Shown: positions 3,483 through 5,566 of the stretch, one piece after another | Layout of the letters: every line of letters starts with the position of its first letter | Position numbering within the stretch: position 1 is the stretch's first letter | NCBI GenBank assembly: GCA_937888925.1 | Contig: CALARM010000605.1 | Span: 1 to 5,566 of the forward strand | Length of the DNA stretch: 5,566 nt | Reading direction: 5' to 3' | Source of the DNA: an uncultured Synergistia bacterium | GTDB taxonomy: Bacteria > Eremiobacterota > SpSt-956 > JAKJGF01 | The notes under the pieces: model-generated | Told to the model about the DNA's origin: nothing | Database searches by the model: none | The model's input: the letters and a program-made list of their open reading frames with translations, nothing else | Made by a program: the position numbers and the translations under genes

Positions 3483-5566
3483 ATGATGTTCAGGTCAGGT
3501 TTTCTGATTTCTATAAGTTTTATTTTACTGATAATATTATCTTTAATACCACTCGGGTGTGACGAAGAGGATACTGGTAATGAAAGTAATGCCACTGCAG
3601 TTACTAAATCCGGATATATATATGCTCCTGTTAAGCCGATAAATGGTTCGGGAGGACTTGCTACCGGTTTACTGGCTCTCGAACAGGATGCTCCTCCGGA
3701 AGGTTATCAGGTTGTAAAAGATGCTGTCGTAAGTATAGTAAATACAAGGGTTAAATCTGATGAAAAAGGAAAATTCAGTATTACAGGTCTGAATCCAGGA
3801 GAACATCAGATGTTAATATGTGCTTCAGGGTTTCAGCCTGTTGTACAGTTAACTGCAGTAGCTGCTGCCAGCTCTTCTACTGTAGCGATTGATACTTTAA
3901 AAGTTATTCCTGAAAAAGCCTTTGTAACTAAAGGAGATATAATGCCATTTATGGCAGTCGGAAAAGATCCTACCGGTAATTTTATACCTCTGGCTGCAGT
4001 GAACTGGTCTGTAATAAATACTGATAAACAGGAAAAAAGAGAATTAGGTAAAGTTACAAATACAGGTTTATTAAATGCAGATGAAACAGGTACTATCAGA
4101 GTTGTTGCTGCAAGCAGTACCTATTCGGCAAATACAGAAGTTACTATCCTTGACCCTGCAAACGCAAATACATCTACCCTTACAGGAAAAGTAACACTTC
4201 CGTCAGGTTCTCCTGTAGAGGGAGGACAGATAATTGTTCTGGGAACAAGATTGATGTCAGTAACGGATACAGAAGGTAAATACTCTCTTCTTGATATACC
4301 TGCTGAATTGCCTCTTACATTATTTGTTGTAAAAAATGATGTAATCATAGGAAGTGCTCCTGTTCAACTTGAAAAATGGAAAGAAAAGAGTCTCGATATT
4401 ACGGCCACTTCCAATCCTCCTCCTGTAGCAGAAGAGCCAAATGCAGTACCTACTGAAGATGTTTCTTCCAAACCTGTTACTACAGGTTCCCTGGTAGGAT
4501 ATGTATATGTTCCCGCTGGAAAAGAAACGTCCAGAAATGATCTGTCAAAACTAGCTGTAATGCAATCAAAAACTGTTCCTAAAGGTTATACGGTATTATC
4601 AGGAGCAAAAGTGATAGTAGAAAATGATCCTACTATTTCTTCTGTTACTTCATCTGATGGAGGATTTTCATTGAGTGGTATACCATATAAAGGTGAAGGA
4701 AGCCCATACTTTGTAGTAGTTTCAGCAGATGGTTTTTCACCTGTAAGGGCACCGATATTATTTTCCGGAGATTATCCCCTTGGTGCTGTAAGTAAAATGG
4801 AAATTTATCCTGAAAATCCTGTAATAGCTGTCGGAGGTCTCATAGAGTTTAAAGCAGTCTGCTATGATAGAAAAGGTAAGATTATAGAGACACCTAAACT
4901 GGACTGGACCTATGAAGGTGACAGAGGGGAAATAGATCCTGTAGAAGGATTTTTTATATCTTCAAAGATCGGCAATGGTACTGTTAAAGCAACTTATGGT
5001 GATATAAGTGCCGAGAAAGAATTTAAAATAATAAATAAAGATGAAACAGGTTCTCTTTCCGGTATTGTAACTGATGAAAATAGCAAACCTGTAAGTGATG
5101 CTTTTGTCATAGTAGAAAACTGTCCATGGGTAGGCATTACAGATGAAAATGGAAAATACAATATACCCTCTGTTCCTACAGGAGAAAAAATCAATGTTTA
5201 TGTAAAAGTCAGAGGAAAAAATTGCGGTGAATCTGTTGCTGCTGTAGGCAGAGGAGCTGAAGGGACTGAGGATATCAGTATAGTTCTTCCTAAAGAAGAA
5301 GAACCTGAAAAAACTGTCGATACATCTATACCTGATATGCCCCCCGTTTCTATTAATCCGGAAAGTAGCGGTTCTCTGACACCAGGTACTGTAGCAAGCC
5401 ATGCGCTAAAAACACCTACTCCCAATCCAACACCGAGAGAAGAATATCCACGGTGGCCCGGTTCAGATAATTCAAATACCAGCAACGATGATACGCACGG
5501 ACATGCCGATAGGAATAGATCTCAGGAAAGTTTTCCACGGTGGCCGGATTCTACTAAATCCGAATA
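3483..5566 (+). CDS. Large secreted modular lipoprotein, carboxypeptidase-regulatory-like and Ig-like domains (3' end outside window)
   Basis: The frame is open for 694 codons and runs off the right edge. The N-terminus has Arg4, a long hydrophobic core (7-22) and a lipobox-like IPLGC with Cys26. Pro at -3 is atypical, but the Asp/Glu-rich sequence after Cys supports lipid anchoring after signal peptidase II cleavage. The modules are: carboxypeptidase-regulatory-like 1 (about 45-135, with VKSDEKGKFSITGLNPGEH); Ig-like 1 (140-228, starting KVIPEKAFVTKGD); regulatory-like 2 (232-310, with TDTEGKYSLLDIP); a Pro/Glu/Thr linker; regulatory-like 3 (336-435, with TSSDGGFSLSGIP); Ig-like 2 (438-520, starting KMEIYPENPVIAVGG); regulatory-like 4 (523-602, with TDENGKYNIPSVPTGE); and from 603 a Pro/Ser/Asn/Asp-rich tail with two PRWP motifs. 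Such modules are structural or adhesive, so a cell-surface or periplasmic scaffold is inferred; no enzyme domain is visible. It has its own promoter and is probably independent of the upstream genes. Confidence 0.85.
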   Translation, partial: MMFRSGFLISISFILLIILSLIPLGCDEEDTGNESNATAVTKSGYIYAPVKPINGSGGLATGLLALEQDAPPEGYQVVKDAVVSIVNTRVKSDEKGKFSITGLNPGEHQMLICASGFQPVVQLTAVAAASSSTVAIDTLKVIPEKAFVTKGDIMPFMAVGKDPTGNFIPLAAVNWSVINTDKQEKRELGKVTNTGLLNADETGTIRVVAASSTYSANTEVTILDPANANTSTLTGKVTLPSGSPVEGGQIIVLGTRLMSVTDTEGKYSLLDIPAELPLTLFVVKNDVIIGSAPVQLEKWKEKSLDITATSNPPPVAEEPNAVPTEDVSSKPVTTGSLVGYVYVPAGKETSRNDLSKLAVMQSKTVPKGYTVLSGAKVIVENDPTISSVTSSDGGFSLSGIPYKGEGSPYFVVVSADGFSPVRAPILFSGDYPLGAVSKMEIYPENPVIAVGGLIEFKAVCYDRKGKIIETPKLDWTYEGDRGEIDPVEGFFISSKIGNGTVKATYGDISAEKEFKIINKDETGSLSGIVTDENSKPVSDAFVIVENCPWVGITDENGKYNIPSVPTGEKINVYVKVRGKNCGESVAAVGRGAEGTEDISIVLPKEEEPEKTVDTSIPDMPPVSINPESSGSLTPGTVASHALKTPTPNPTPREEYPRWPGSDNSNTSNDDTHGHADRNRSQESFPRWPDSTKSE
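5448..5545 (+). repeat. PRWP repeats in the lipoprotein tail
   Basis: The 11-mer CCACGGTGGCC occurs at 5448-5458 and again at 5535-5545, exactly 87 bases (29 codons) apart, encoding PRWP in YPRWPGS and FPRWPDS. The intervening sequence is hydrophilic (N, S, D, H, R). The spacing suggests a 29-residue unit that may continue past the window edge; with two copies the period is provisional. Confidence 0.6.

Noticed and set aside
3377..3595. Minus-strand 72-codon frame across the lipoprotein promoter
   Set aside because: It overlaps the promoter, leader and signal-peptide region of the + strand gene and has no recognisable protein features.
4962..5485. Minus-strand open frames opposite the lipoprotein gene
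   Set aside because: They lie opposite a continuous, domain-rich + strand frame, have no convincing ribosome-binding sites and show low-complexity composition; they are shadows.

Overview
The window is AT-rich bacterial DNA (roughly one third G+C by eye). All four genes lie on the + strand and have Shine-Dalgarno-like sites, and two of them probably use TTG starts. A lipoprotein-type signal peptide shows that the organism exports lipid-anchored proteins, but nothing here identifies the phylum. I infer an uncultured or poorly sampled low-GC lineage, with low confidence.

Layout. (1) Bases 1-863 hold the 3' part of a gene resembling phage, plasmid or integrated-element replication initiators. 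Its missing N-terminus should carry the DNA-binding domain. The visible part opens with a tandem array that codes for M/L-G-I-P-K/D pentapeptides and is also a row of DNA palindromes (GGTATACC core, mostly a 15-bp period). A short A+T-rich stretch, a CT/GA inverted repeat, a C12 run and a conserved-looking alpha-helical C-terminal region follow. The organisation resembles an origin of replication nested inside its own initiator gene, as in lambda O. (2) Bases 924-1706 encode a short-chain dehydrogenase/reductase (SDR) fold protein that has lost the catalytic lysine and much of the nucleotide-binding glycine motif, so it is probably a pseudo-enzyme. (3) Bases 1752-3242 encode a DEAH-box superfamily 2 helicase with all its motifs intact. 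Its start is uncertain because the good ribosome-binding site points to a different, very short reading frame. (4) Bases 3483 to the window end encode the N-terminal 694 residues of a large secreted lipoprotein built from beta-sandwich modules (carboxypeptidase-regulatory-like and Ig-like), ending in a Pro/Ser/Asn/Asp-rich tail with a repeated PRWP motif.

Working together. Genes 1-3 are separated by only 60 and 45 bp, run in the same direction and have no convincing terminator between them. They could form one transcript combining an initiator, a degenerate SDR and a helicase, which would fit a replication module or remnant of a mobile element. The lipoprotein gene follows a 240-bp gap with its own sigma70-like promoter, a 5' stem-loop and a strong ribosome-binding site. 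It is probably an independent cell-envelope gene.

The most interesting signal is the palindromic array overlapping the coding sequence of gene 1. The degenerate SDR is second.
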